From assembly GCA_900546665.1 (NCBI GenBank), contig URDY01000044.1:1-13450 (forward strand): DNA of 13,450 nt, read 5' to 3'. A model generated the notes under the pieces. It searched no databases. It was not told the DNA's origin and saw nothing but the letters and a program-made list of their open reading frames with translations. Positions 1-7,679 of this stretch are shown here, piece by piece (position 1 is the stretch's first letter; each line of letters begins with the position of its first letter). This DNA comes from an uncultured Paraprevotella sp. GTDB taxonomy: Bacteria; Bacteroidota; Bacteroidia; Bacteroidales; Bacteroidaceae. The position numbers were made by a program, and so were the translations under genes.

Positions 1-145
1 ACCTTAAAAATGCTTGTAAAAGACTATATTTCAATTATTTCAAAGACCAATTCCCATTTTTAACGGGACAGTAGTGAAAGTGAATAATCAATTTTGTTAT
101 TGCAAAGTAAACAGACGATTTGGGAAAGATTTGGGAATTTTTGGG

Positions 146-1429
146 TCAGTTTTCCGGTTTAGGGAATTTTAACACAAAGTGGTGTGTGCCCGATTCAAAA
201 GAATAATGGATGTCAATCTGATAATATGACGCAATGGTGTGGAAAATGGCCAGTCCGAGGCCGATGGAATCCTTATATGAGGAATCTGCCTTATAGAATC
301 TGGTGAACATTCTGCTGCTGTCAAGGGGGGCTGTTCCGGGGTTGCTGACAGCCAGCATGTCGCTGTCCGTGGTGATGCTGACGCACCCCCCTGCCGGTGA
401 ATGCACGATGGCATTCTTGATCAGATTGTTGATCAGCGTATGCGCCAAAGACTCATCCATGCAGGCGCACAGCGGATTCTTTTCGTATATCTGGATCTGC
501 ATCTGCTTGTCTTCATAAACCTCTGACAGCAAGTCGGCTATCTGGTGGATATGGGTGTTCAGGCATACGCGGGTTCTGTCCGGAAACTGGCCGTTGTTGA
601 TCCGTGAGAGCAGCAACAGTGATTTGTTGAGCTGGACGGCGCGGTTCAGGCTTTGGTAGATGTCGCCGATATGTTTCAGGTCCTTTTCCGTCAGGTTGGC
701 GTTTTCCGTCAGCAGATCCAGTTTGCCCCGTACTACGGCCAGTGGGGTTTGCAGTTCGTGAGAGGCATTTTCGATAAACTGTTTCTGTTCTTCGTATACC
801 TTTTCGTTTCGGGCCTGCATCTGGATGGCCGCTTCCGTCAGTGTGCGGAATTCCCTGATGGCGGTATGGTTGTCCAGCGGTGGGGCGGGGCGGTCCGGTC
901 TGATCTGGCCTATCCAGTCCAGAAGGCGTTCGAGCGGTTTGAATATCCGTTTCAGAACCAGTCGCGTACCGATCAGCGTACAGATCCAGAGAATGGCATA
1001 GAGTACGATGAGGTACCAGAATATGGCATGGATAAGATCATCTCTTTCGAGAGTGGACAGGCGCAGTTCCAGTTCGTAATAGTTAAGGTCGGAGGCCCGG
1101 AAACACGACACCATTACCCGTACGGGTTCGTATTCGTCTTCAGTCTCTATATATACAGTTGAGTCGTAGAATCTTTCACGGAAATCTTCTGCTTCATCCG
1201 GTGTAATAGGACGTATGGTATAACTGTGCAGAATCTGGTCCTCTGTTTTCAGAATGGTGGAGTCGGCCAGGATTTTTCCCACCACGATTTCCCGATAGTT
1301 CATCAGGGTGTCGTCCGTTTCGTCCATCACCTCGTCAATGACGGTGAGATAGAAAAACAGACCCCACAATCCCATTAGCAGGAGCAGGAACACAGACATG
1401 CGCCGGTTGATGTAATGCAGAAGTTTCAT
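146..1429 (-). CDS. Two-component sensor histidine kinase (membrane-bound, HAMP-like linker)
   Basis: Inner-membrane sensor kinase that should phosphorylate the response regulator encoded just upstream. In 427 residues I see a first membrane segment at about 12-30, an extracytoplasmic sensor region of about 100 residues, a second membrane segment at about 134-156, a HAMP-like stretch at about 157-210, and the phospho-acceptor H-box NASHELQTPL with His224. The ATPase domain follows: N-box LINNLIKNAIVHSP at 332-345, F-box FTRFYKADSS at 375-384 and G2 box SIGLGLAI at 389-396. The G1 box, usually DxGxG, reads SNPGTAP, so the canonical Asp is absent. It starts 94 bases after the regulator stop. 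That gap holds a small imperfect hairpin at 1471-1488 but no recognisable promoter, so the two are probably cotranscribed. The signal sensed is unknown. The kinase assignment is firm; the specific regulon is not. Confidence 0.95.
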   Translation of the reverse strand: MKLLHYINRRMSVFLLLLMGLWGLFFYLTVIDEVMDETDDTLMNYREIVVGKILADSTILKTEDQILHSYTIRPITPDEAEDFRERFYDSTVYIETEDEYEPVRVMVSCFRASDLNYYELELRLSTLERDDLIHAIFWYLIVLYAILWICTLIGTRLVLKRIFKPLERLLDWIGQIRPDRPAPPLDNHTAIREFRTLTEAAIQMQARNEKVYEEQKQFIENASHELQTPLAVVRGKLDLLTENANLTEKDLKHIGDIYQSLNRAVQLNKSLLLLSRINNGQFPDRTRVCLNTHIHQIADLLSEVYEDKQMQIQIYEKNPLCACMDESLAHTLINNLIKNAIVHSPAGGCVSITTDSDMLAVSNPGTAPLDSSRMFTRFYKADSSYKDSIGLGLAIFHTIASYYQIDIHYSFESGTHHFVLKFPKPEN

Positions 1430-1523
1430 AAATTCTGTATGATAAGACTATATATAAAAACTAAAACAGGCATAAGGTCACACCTATGAAGAAAGCCGTC
1501 AGGTCAGGATTTCTGATATCGGT

Positions 1524-2207
1524 CTATTCCGGCTCGCTGACCAGTTTGTAGCCAAAACCGTATACGGCCTTTATTTCAGCCCGTGATCCGGCCGTTTTCA
1601 TTTTCTTGCGCAGATTTTTCACTTGCGAGTAGATAAAGTCCAGACTGTCAGCCTGGTCAATGTCATCCCCCCATACGGATTCGGCCAGTGACATCTTGTT
1701 GATCAGCCTGTCAGGGTTGCTGGCGAAATAATACAGCAGGTCGAACTCCTTACGGTTGAGCGTAAGCGGTTCATCATTCACCCGTGCTTCCCTTGTATCC
1801 GGAAAAATGGTCAGGTTGCCGATGATGAGGCTGGTGTCGCCGTCGGCCTTTTTGCGTCGCAGGAGTGACTTTACCCGTGCGTTGAGTTCGGCCAGATGGA
1901 AAGGTTTGGCCAGATAGTCGTCTGCTCCCAGATTCAGTCCTTCCACCTTGTCCTCAATGGAGTCTTTGGCCGAAAGGATGATGACGCTTTCCTTCTTCCT
2001 CTTACGTTTCAGATGGGCCAGAATGGACAGACCGTCGCCTCCTGGAAGCATGATGTCCAGCAGGATACAGTCATAGTCATAGTCATTGATCTTGCTCATT
2101 GCGCTGGGATAGTCTTCCGCACATTCGACTACAAATTTTTCTTTCAGGAAAAAGTCGCGTACAGTTTCCCGCAAGGCTTTTTCGTCTTCAATGATAAGGA
2201 TTTTCAT
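1524..2207 (-). CDS. OmpR/PhoB-family response regulator
   Basis: Cytoplasmic DNA-binding partner of the adjacent kinase. The receiver domain (about 1-120) has the acidic pocket E7/D8, phospho-acceptor Asp51 in CILLDIMLPGGDG, Ser79 in VIILSAKD and Lys101 in YLAKPF, so all key residues are present. The C-terminal half (about 127-225) is a winged helix: NRKEFDLLYYFASNPDRLI, then a recognition-helix region containing YSQVKNLRKKM, and the closing wing hairpin VYGFGYKL. The length (227 residues) is normal for the family. It lies 48 bases downstream of the thioesterase gene and 94 bases upstream of the kinase, which fits a thioesterase-regulator-kinase operon. Only a weak promoter-like TACCTTTT (2225-2232, minus strand) is visible directly before it. 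OmpR-type regulators bind direct repeats spaced by about one helical turn; its targets cannot be identified here. Confidence 0.96.
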   Translation of the reverse strand: MKILIIEDEKALRETVRDFFLKEKFVVECAEDYPSAMSKINDYDYDCILLDIMLPGGDGLSILAHLKRKRKKESVIILSAKDSIEDKVEGLNLGADDYLAKPFHLAELNARVKSLLRRKKADGDTSLIIGNLTIFPDTREARVNDEPLTLNRKEFDLLYYFASNPDRLINKMSLAESVWGDDIDQADSLDFIYSQVKNLRKKMKTAGSRAEIKAVYGFGYKLVSEPE

Positions 2208-2255
2208 ATCTGTTCCGTTTGATAAAAAGGTAGGGCGGCTGTCTGTTCTGGCGGG

Positions 2256-2663
2256 TTATTCCAATCCGTCAACGGGAAGTTCGTCTTTTTTGCGGTAACC
2301 CGTGCTGGTGAGGATAGCGATCAGTTCATTCTGTTCATCCAATATCCTTACCTCTATATATGGAATCTTGCCATGATTGAATGTTTCCCGTGCTTCGGCA
2401 TAAATAACCCCTTCCTTTACGGATTTCAGGAAAGCGATATTGGCTGAAAGCGAGAGGGTGATATTCTTGTGGCTGTTGGCTACGGCGGCAAAGGCCAGGT
2501 CGGCCAGTGTGAAGATGGCACCTCCCTGGCATACACCAGCTGCATTGAGATGACGCGGGGTCACTTCCATGCTGACGCGTGCATATCCTGGTTCTATGTG
2601 AAGTATGGTTGCACCGGCTTCGCGTGCGAAGCGGTCGTTCAAAAGAAATTCTGTCAGTTTCAT
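2256..2663 (-). CDS. PaaI-like hotdog-fold acyl-CoA thioesterase
   Basis: A 135-residue single-domain hotdog protein, the usual size for PaaI-type thioesterases, which hydrolyse acyl- or aryl-CoA thioesters in the cytoplasm as oligomers. The diagnostic segment is HLNAAGVCQGGAIFTLADLA (residues 38-57). It matches the family pattern around the catalytic Asp (here Asp55) on the central helix, but the usual HGG is QGG (Gln46). The C-terminal strands ISLxxNIxFL-like and GKIPYIEVRI complete the fold. The ATG at 2663 follows a Bacteroidetes -7 box by about 23 bases, which supports this start. The gene precedes the two-component pair on the same strand with a 48-base gap. The natural CoA ester is unknown. 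The family call is strong; substrate and any link to the two-component system are not established. Confidence 0.9.
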   Translation of the reverse strand: MKLTEFLLNDRFAREAGATILHIEPGYARVSMEVTPRHLNAAGVCQGGAIFTLADLAFAAVANSHKNITLSLSANIAFLKSVKEGVIYAEARETFNHGKIPYIEVRILDEQNELIAILTSTGYRKKDELPVDGLE

Positions 2664-2685
2664 CTTGTTTGATTTATTTGTTTTC

Positions 2686-2693
2686 CAAAGTTA
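2686..2693 (-). promoter_or_regulatory. Bacteroidetes -7 box (TAACTTTG) for the thioesterase operon
   Basis: On the minus strand the octamer TAACTTTG matches TAnnTTTG exactly. It lies 23 bases upstream of the thioesterase ATG, giving a short A/T-rich leader. No clear TTTG -33 element is visible at the usual spacing. The same octamer is used before the GH27 gene (12627-12634). Confidence 0.6.
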
Positions 2694-3020
2694 CGTTTTT
2701 TTGTGGAATACCCTGCATCCGATGCTGGAAAAAATAGAGTAGCCCGTACGCTTTGGACCTTTTGTCTGTTAGTGGAACACTCCAGTTTGGGATATATGAT
2801 TCTTTTAACATCGGATAGGAAATGGCTATGTAAGAACCGTCCGGTCCGGTCTTTTTCAGATACAGAAGATCGGTAGAAAAGCAGTATCAAAGATGCCGAC
2901 AACAGTCCGAAATAAAGAAAATGTGGATAGAAACAATTTGGAATAGGAAAAATCAGGTCAAATGAATAATTTTAATTTACTGAATAATAGTGATTTATAA
3001 TTTATATAGAAGAAAAATGA

Positions 3021-3066
3021 AAAAAAAGTGATTTTTTTTTGCGGGAAATCAGTTTTTCGTTCGTCT
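3021..3066 (+). repeat. Leader repeat copy 1 (promoter-like)
   Basis: Begins with an A-run, then a long T-run, GCGGGAAATCA, and the exact 15-mer GTTTTTCGTTCGTCT at 3052-3066. The same arrangement recurs 162 bases downstream at 3187-3228. An ATG follows 51 bases after the 15-mer in copy 1 and 55 bases after it in copy 2, and both ATGs are preceded by AACCT(G)AAAAA-type A/T-rich sequence. I infer a promoter-plus-leader unit. CGTC is a hallmark of many ECF sigma -10 elements, so an ECF promoter is one possibility, unproven. Confidence 0.55.
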
Positions 3067-3116
3067 ACATAGTAGAAATCAATCTGGAAAAATGTATTAA
3101 CCTGAAAAATAATAAT

Positions 3117-3188
3117 ATGAAGCATAATAAAAATTCTGATTTTAAGAGCCGTTCCCGTCCAGACATAGTCTGTCATCCGGAAGAATGA
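3117..3188 (+). CDS. Possible 23-codon leader peptide or gene remnant
   Basis: An ATG placed after leader copy 1 opens a 23-codon frame (starting MKHNKNSDF, ending CHPEE) that terminates at TGA 3186-3188, just before leader copy 2. The start context (AACCTGAAAAATAATAAT before ATG) resembles that of the large gene at 3283. It could be a translated leader peptide, the leftover start of a deleted gene, or chance. Nothing in the peptide is recognisable, and it has no signal-peptide character. Confidence 0.2.
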   Translation: MKHNKNSDFKSRSRPDIVCHPEE

Positions 3189-3228
3189 AAAAAATGATTT
3201 TTGCGTGAATTGCGTTTTTCGTTCGTCT
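3187..3228 (+). repeat. Leader repeat copy 2, upstream of the 1209-residue gene
   Basis: Second copy of the unit at 3021-3066: A-run, ATGATTTTTGCGTGAATTGC, then the exact 15-mer GTTTTTCGTTCGTCT at 3214-3228. It lies 55 bases before the ATG at 3283 and is the likely promoter region of that gene. GATTTTTG (3196-3203 region) is one base off the TAnnTTTG consensus at its first position, so either a degenerate housekeeping -7 box or an ECF-type CGTC element could be the functional part. Confidence 0.5.
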
Positions 3229-3282
3229 TTTAATTAAAAACCATGATAACATTAATTTTTAACCTAAAAATTTAAATTTTAA

Positions 3283-6200
3283 ATGAAAACAAAATTACTT
3301 TTTACAGCAGCACTGATGAGTGCAGCAGCATTGTATTCTGAACAGGCTATAGGAGAAAATACAATGCGTTATTTGAATGCCGTCAATACAAGTGAAGTGG
3401 TTATGACTGCAGATGTTAATGAGCAGCAAGAATCAGGAGTTGATATTTCAAAATGGGTTCTATGGAACTCTAAAATGGAAACATTGGCAAGTTGGGATCA
3501 GTGTGGCTGGTTGACCGATGTGCAGGGTGGTAATTTCAGAACTTACACAATGCCAACTGATGCAGATATTAATAAAGGTGAATGTCCTTATCCTAATGCC
3601 GTAGAACGTTGGCAGGGTGCAGAACTGAAGTATGCGGCTAATACCAACATTTTGTATCAGAAAATTAATGTGCCTAATGGTGATTATACCGTAACCATGT
3701 GGGCGGAAAGCCAAGATCTTGGAGATCATACACATAAAGGAGGTATGTTTGTATTTGCAAATGAAGTACAGCAAGATATAACCAATCACTGTACGTTACA
3801 GCAGTACACGTTGCAAGTTACTGTAACGGACGGAACTTTAACATTAGGTGTTAAGACCGGTGAAAACGGCAGCGATGATAACCATGTAGTAATGGCTGCT
3901 GTGACAATATTGGCGGATCAGAACATTATAGATGGCATTAGTACGGATAATCCGTTGGATGTGACTGGGGCTGTTAAGAATTCTTCTTGTGTAGCTGGAT
4001 ATGGATGGGAGAGAGATGCACGTAACGCGTCACGTTTTTATGTTGTTGATAGCCGAGATTTAGATAGTGAAGCCTACGCAGGGGCTGGTATTGAATATTG
4101 GACAAGTGAAACTGATCCGACTAAAAGTGCAGATTTGATTTATCAGGATATAAATAATCTTCCTGCAGGTAAATACAAGGTTTCTGCTGTGGCAATGGGA
4201 CGAAAACAGAATGAAAATAACGTTTGCAAGGAAGGCTTGTATTTGTTTGCTAATGATGGAGAATCTGCAGTTACTACCAATGTTTGGGGAAAGGTGACAG
4301 TAGAAGGAATCGTGTTAGCAGATGGTGTTTTGCGTGTTGGCTTACGTGCGGGAGAGAATAATGGTAATAATTGGCTTACTCTTTCTCAGGTTAAAGTTGA
4401 GTTTGTTGGTGAGGACTTGAGTGCGATGGAAACAGCTTTGGAACAAAAAGTAACGGAAGCTCATAATTTGGCTAATGAATTGAAGGATTTGGTTCCAACA
4501 AGTTATATTACCCAATTAAATGACGTTACAAATAAAACATGTTCAACTTCAGAAGAATATTTGGAAGCAATATCTGAGATTGATAAGCTGATAACTGATG
4601 TCAATGAAGCAAAGGCTATTTTTAATTCTTCTTATCTGTCAGTGCAAAATTATGCTGAGTACTTGTCTGGAGCATTAAAAGCAGATGAAAGTGCTAAAAA
4701 TAAATTAAACGAAACGGTTGTTTCAAATAAAGAAGTTGCATTTGCTTCTGAAGACCAAAGCGTGTGGAAAGAAGCCGGAAATTCAATTCTGGAAGCGTGC
4801 AAAGCCTTCTATGATTCAAGTGATGGATTTGTTGAAGGTGTGTCAAATCTGGACGTAACACCTCTCATGGTGGTTAATGCTGGTTTTGATGATAAAACAA
4901 TGGACGGATGGACTAGTACTGTGATACCTAATTTAGATTATGGCATGCCGTTTTTTGATTTCACAAAGAACAAACCTACTTTTGATTTTTATCAGGAGAT
5001 AGATGTTCCAAACGGCCTTTATAATGTGTCAGTTCAGGAACATGCGACCATAGGTGATAAGACAGACCTTTATATCCAAAGTTCTGAGGCTCGAATGACA
5101 ACTAAAATGAATTGGAATCATGGAGGAACTGTAGAACAGGCTGCAAAAGATTGGGAAAATGATAAGGACAGAAATCGTGTTACAACGGGTAATGTACTTG
5201 TTGTTGATGGTAAAGTACGCATAGGCGTGAATGTCCATATAGGATTTAATGGGCAATTGTTCTATGATAATTTTAGATTAACAATGGTAAGCGACGGTGC
5301 TGCTGAAATCCAGAATCTGTATGACACAAAATTGAATGAAGCCCAATCAATCAGTCAGGATAATTTAACTGAGGCCTTTAAAACGAAGTTGATTCAAGCT
5401 ATTAACATGCCGGCAACTACCTTGGAGGAAAAATATAGTGCCTATGTTGCTTTGAAGGAGGCTGTATCAGAATGTAGTTTGGCTGGAAATTATCTGGTAT
5501 CCATACCTCAATTGATTGAGTCTGCTAATGAATGTCTGGACAATTCTGAGGCATCCAAGAGTCTTAAAGAAAATTTAAAACAGCTTGTTTCTCAGGTAGA
5601 AGGGTATCAAGAGTTGGCTACAGGTAACGAACTTCGTGATTGCTATACACAACTGGAAACAGCCTTGCATGACTATATGAGGGTTGCAGATCCTGTAGAA
5701 GAATATCAATTTGATATGACATTCTTGCTGATCAATCCCAATGTACATACATGGAGGGGTGGTTCTCCTGCTACTGGTTGGTATTGTGATTTGGATCGTG
5801 GTAATTTCCAGGTACAAAGTAATGATAAGCAGCAAGGAGAAGATGAAGGATGGGAATTTGTTGAAGCATGGACTTCTGGCGTATTTCACCAGAAAGATGG
5901 CAATGGCTGGTTGATTTATCAGTCTGTTGATTTGCCGGTTGGTGCTTATAGTTTGTCAGCCTATACATTTGGACAAGATCCAGGAAATAACGATGCTCAA
6001 TCTACTGATACTCCTTCTGCAAACTTAAGTGTAGGATATGGTTCTACAGTCTTGGCACAGGGAGAACCTGTAGAAAAAGGAACGAAGAAACTCCAAACAT
6101 TCTCTTTCATGGTTAATGAGCCTTTGACAGGTGATAAGAAAGGTAAGTTAGGTATCTTTATCAATGAAGATAACGATTGTTCATGGTTTGGTATTAATGA

Positions 6201-6912
6201 TATGAAACTTGTCAAGGTTGCTCCGACAACTTTGTCATTGAGTGAAGAAAATACTTCATTAGGCATTGATTCCGATACTTATGGCAATGTGACTGTAGAT
6301 CGTACTCTTAAGGCCGATAGCTGGAATACCTTCTGTGTACCATTTTCCATGACAGCAGAACAGCTTGCTGCTAATAAGATTACAGAAGTCCGCAAACTGG
6401 AGAATACGGTAGAGAACGGTGGTTCAGTTGTATTGAACTTCTCAGAACCTGTAACCGAAATCGAGGCTGGAGTACCTTATATTGTGAAGGTCGGCGAGGC
6501 CGTAAGCCAGATTACAGTCAATGGCGTGGCTGTGAAGGTTGCAGAACCCGCTCCATTGGAAGTAGGCAGCGTGAATATGCTAGGTAATTATGGCAAGATG
6601 AGTATCACTGGCGACCAGTATTTCATCAGCGACAACAAGTTCTATCGTGCTGCAGATAAGGACGTGACCGTGAAAGGTTTCCGTGCTTATATCACTTTGG
6701 ATGAAGTTATGGTAGGTGTGAACCAGATGCTGATTAATATTGACGGTAATGTGACCGCCATTGAAGATGTACTGGGTGAGGATGTGGATGCCACAGTCAA
6801 TGTATATACTATCGATGGCGTATGCGTAAAATCCGGTGTGAAGTCATCCGAGGCTCTCGATGGTCTGCGTAAGGGCATCTATATTGTCAACGGTAAGAAA
6901 GTCGTTAAATAA
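3283..6912 (+). CDS. Secreted multimodular carbohydrate-binding-like surface protein
   Basis: A 1209-residue exported protein with a hydrophobic N-terminal signal peptide (about 1-22). I see four jelly-roll-like modules at about 55-212, 232-376, 528-670 and 812-980. Each carries a 'hYQ.(V/I)..(L/V)P.G.Y.V' strand pair (for example LYQKINVPNGDYTVTMWA, IYQDINNLPAGKYKVSAVA, FYQEIDVPNGLYNVSVQE). Modules 2 and 3, and 3 and 4, are separated by helical linkers (about 378-520 and 672-800). The C-terminal module, about 985-1209, has WNTFCVPFSM, EAGVPYIVKV, VKGFRAYI and the tail LRKGIYIVNGKKVVK; it is homologous to the C-terminus of the GH27 protein in this window. No catalytic domain is recognisable, so I infer glycan binding or adhesion. 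The leader is A/T-rich without a Shine-Dalgarno sequence. Base composition is lower in GC over most of the gene than over the last 600 bases. Confidence 0.85.
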   Translation: MKTKLLFTAALMSAAALYSEQAIGENTMRYLNAVNTSEVVMTADVNEQQESGVDISKWVLWNSKMETLASWDQCGWLTDVQGGNFRTYTMPTDADINKGECPYPNAVERWQGAELKYAANTNILYQKINVPNGDYTVTMWAESQDLGDHTHKGGMFVFANEVQQDITNHCTLQQYTLQVTVTDGTLTLGVKTGENGSDDNHVVMAAVTILADQNIIDGISTDNPLDVTGAVKNSSCVAGYGWERDARNASRFYVVDSRDLDSEAYAGAGIEYWTSETDPTKSADLIYQDINNLPAGKYKVSAVAMGRKQNENNVCKEGLYLFANDGESAVTTNVWGKVTVEGIVLADGVLRVGLRAGENNGNNWLTLSQVKVEFVGEDLSAMETALEQKVTEAHNLANELKDLVPTSYITQLNDVTNKTCSTSEEYLEAISEIDKLITDVNEAKAIFNSSYLSVQNYAEYLSGALKADESAKNKLNETVVSNKEVAFASEDQSVWKEAGNSILEACKAFYDSSDGFVEGVSNLDVTPLMVVNAGFDDKTMDGWTSTVIPNLDYGMPFFDFTKNKPTFDFYQEIDVPNGLYNVSVQEHATIGDKTDLYIQSSEARMTTKMNWNHGGTVEQAAKDWENDKDRNRVTTGNVLVVDGKVRIGVNVHIGFNGQLFYDNFRLTMVSDGAAEIQNLYDTKLNEAQSISQDNLTEAFKTKLIQAINMPATTLEEKYSAYVALKEAVSECSLAGNYLVSIPQLIESANECLDNSEASKSLKENLKQLVSQVEGYQELATGNELRDCYTQLETALHDYMRVADPVEEYQFDMTFLLINPNVHTWRGGSPATGWYCDLDRGNFQVQSNDKQQGEDEGWEFVEAWTSGVFHQKDGNGWLIYQSVDLPVGAYSLSAYTFGQDPGNNDAQSTDTPSANLSVGYGSTVLAQGEPVEKGTKKLQTFSFMVNEPLTGDKKGKLGIFINEDNDCSWFGINDMKLVKVAPTTLSLSEENTSLGIDSDTYGNVTVDRTLKADSWNTFCVPFSMTAEQLAANKITEVRKLENTVENGGSVVLNFSEPVTEIEAGVPYIVKVGEAVSQITVNGVAVKVAEPAPLEVGSVNMLGNYGKMSITGDQYFISDNKFYRAADKDVTVKGFRAYITLDEVMVGVNQMLINIDGNVTAIEDVLGEDVDATVNVYTIDGVCVKSGVKSSEALDGLRKGIYIVNGKKVVK

Positions 6913-6955
6913 TAACCAAAACAGAATTATAAACTTTAAAAAATAAATTAAATCC

Positions 6956-7126
6956 ATGAAAAAGAAAAATTATATCCAACCGGAAGTAAATGCAATGAAC
7001 CTTGTTGGTGAGGAACAGGTGATGGCAGCGTCAGTATCTTCAAATGTAGATATTGAATATGCAGGCGATGCTTATGAAGATATGGAAGCCGATGTAAATG
7101 ATAACCGTTTCGGCAGTTTGTGGTAA
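6956..7126 (+). CDS. Small acidic protein, 56 residues, 'KKxYxxPE...VMAAS' type
   Basis: ATG at 6956 opens a 56-codon frame ending at TAA 7124-7126. It begins MKKKNYIQPEVNAMNL, continues with GEEQVMAASVSS, then an acidic stretch (EYAGDAYEDMEADVND) and ends NRFGSLW. From memory, many uncharacterised small Bacteroidetes proteins share this plan: an N-terminal KK.Y..PE, a short 'xMAAS' segment about 25 residues in, and an acidic tail ending in an aromatic residue. It follows the 1209-residue gene by 43 bases and precedes the terminator at 7183, so the two should be cotranscribed. Its function is unknown. The break at MAAS looks like a leader/core boundary of a processed peptide, but no peptidase motif or modifying enzyme is present in the window, so that is only a hypothesis. 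Confidence 0.75.
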   Translation: MKKKNYIQPEVNAMNLVGEEQVMAASVSSNVDIEYAGDAYEDMEADVNDNRFGSLW

Positions 7127-7149
7127 TTCATTTGAAGTGAATGACAGAA

Positions 7150-7169
7150 GCAGATGACAGCACATCTGC
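7150..7169 (+). other. Small hairpin after the small-protein gene
   Basis: GCAGATG (7150-7156) pairs perfectly with CATCTGC (7163-7169) around a 6-base loop. It lies 23 bases after the small-protein stop and 13 bases before the terminator stem. It has no T-run of its own and may stabilise the mRNA 3' end. Confidence 0.4.
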
Positions 7170-7182
7170 ATGACAGAATAAT

Positions 7183-7219
7183 GAAGGGTAGTCGCTAAAG
7201 GTGTGACTACCCTTCTTTT
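7183..7219 (+). terminator. Intrinsic terminator of the 3283-7126 transcript
   Basis: A perfect 11-bp stem, GAAGGGTAGTC (7183-7193) with GACTACCCTTC (7205-7215), and an 11-base loop, followed by TTTT at 7216-7219. It lies 57 bases after the small-protein stop. Confidence 0.85.
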
Positions 7220-7515
7220 GGATATAGAAGGGTTTGAGGATGGCGGTTCGTGGCTGTTTGTACATGTGAGAAGATTCACAGGTGTGGTCGGGAATATCCG
7301 TAAATAAGATTGGATAATTGTTGAGAGGGTTCAGAATGGCTTGCTACAGTTTCGATATTATGATACTCTGCTGGAAAGACCGAATGGTTATATCAGGTGT
7401 AGAATAAACGCTGGGTGAGTGATCAAAATTGTTGAATAGCGCTTGTCTGTGTAAAGCATATTCCGTAAAAGAAACCTGTCGGAAACATCACCCCAAACCC
7501 TTTATGGCATAAACC

Positions 7516-7596
7516 CCTTCACCTCTTCACTTTCCTTTGTTTATGCGGCTTTCAAGGTGAATGGCCTCCTTCACCGCTCCTTCACCATCCCTTCAC
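7516..7596 (+). repeat. TTCAC-containing direct repeats
   Basis: CCTTCACC at 7516-7523 and CTTCAC at 7525-7530, then CTCCTTCACC twice (7566-7575 and 7577-7586, 11 bases apart) and CCCTTCAC at 7589-7596. A short dyad TTCA-AGG-TGAA (7551-7561) lies between the two groups. The function is unknown; the helical-turn spacing of the second group would suit a protein-binding array. Confidence 0.55.
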
Positions 7597-7679
7597 TTTT
7601 CCTTTTTGGTCCTTCATTTTCCGGTTTTATGACAGAATGTATAAAAACAAGATAAATGAAAAATATAAACATTTTCAAA

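Larger units (their letters stand above)
2694..3282. other. Intergenic region, 589 bases, between divergent transcripts
   Basis: I see no convincing gene here apart from the micro-ORF at 3117. The left part (to about 2900) has mixed composition, with no recognisable protein or RNA. The right part is very A/T-rich and holds the duplicated leader elements annotated separately, which presumably control the plus-strand gene at 3283. An open frame on the minus strand (2660-2902) overlaps the thioesterase promoter and its product resembles nothing I know. Confidence 0.6.

Noticed and set aside
103..110. TTACTTTG on the minus strand downstream of the kinase gene, a near-match to TAnnTTTG
   Set aside because: It misses the second consensus base, and any gene it would serve lies outside the window, so it cannot be judged.
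2831..2856. Terminator-like CCG/CGG hairpin before TCTTTTT on the plus strand
   Set aside because: The stem is short and bulged, and no plus-strand gene precedes it in the window.
2660..2902. 80-codon open frame on the minus strand overlapping the thioesterase start by four bases
   Set aside because: Its 3' part contains the -7 box of the thioesterase, its composition is not protein-like, and it matches no family I know.
2958..3176. 72-codon minus-strand frame in the A/T-rich leader region
   Set aside because: Phe/Ile/Lys-rich translation of A/T-rich leader repeats; no plausible start context or family.
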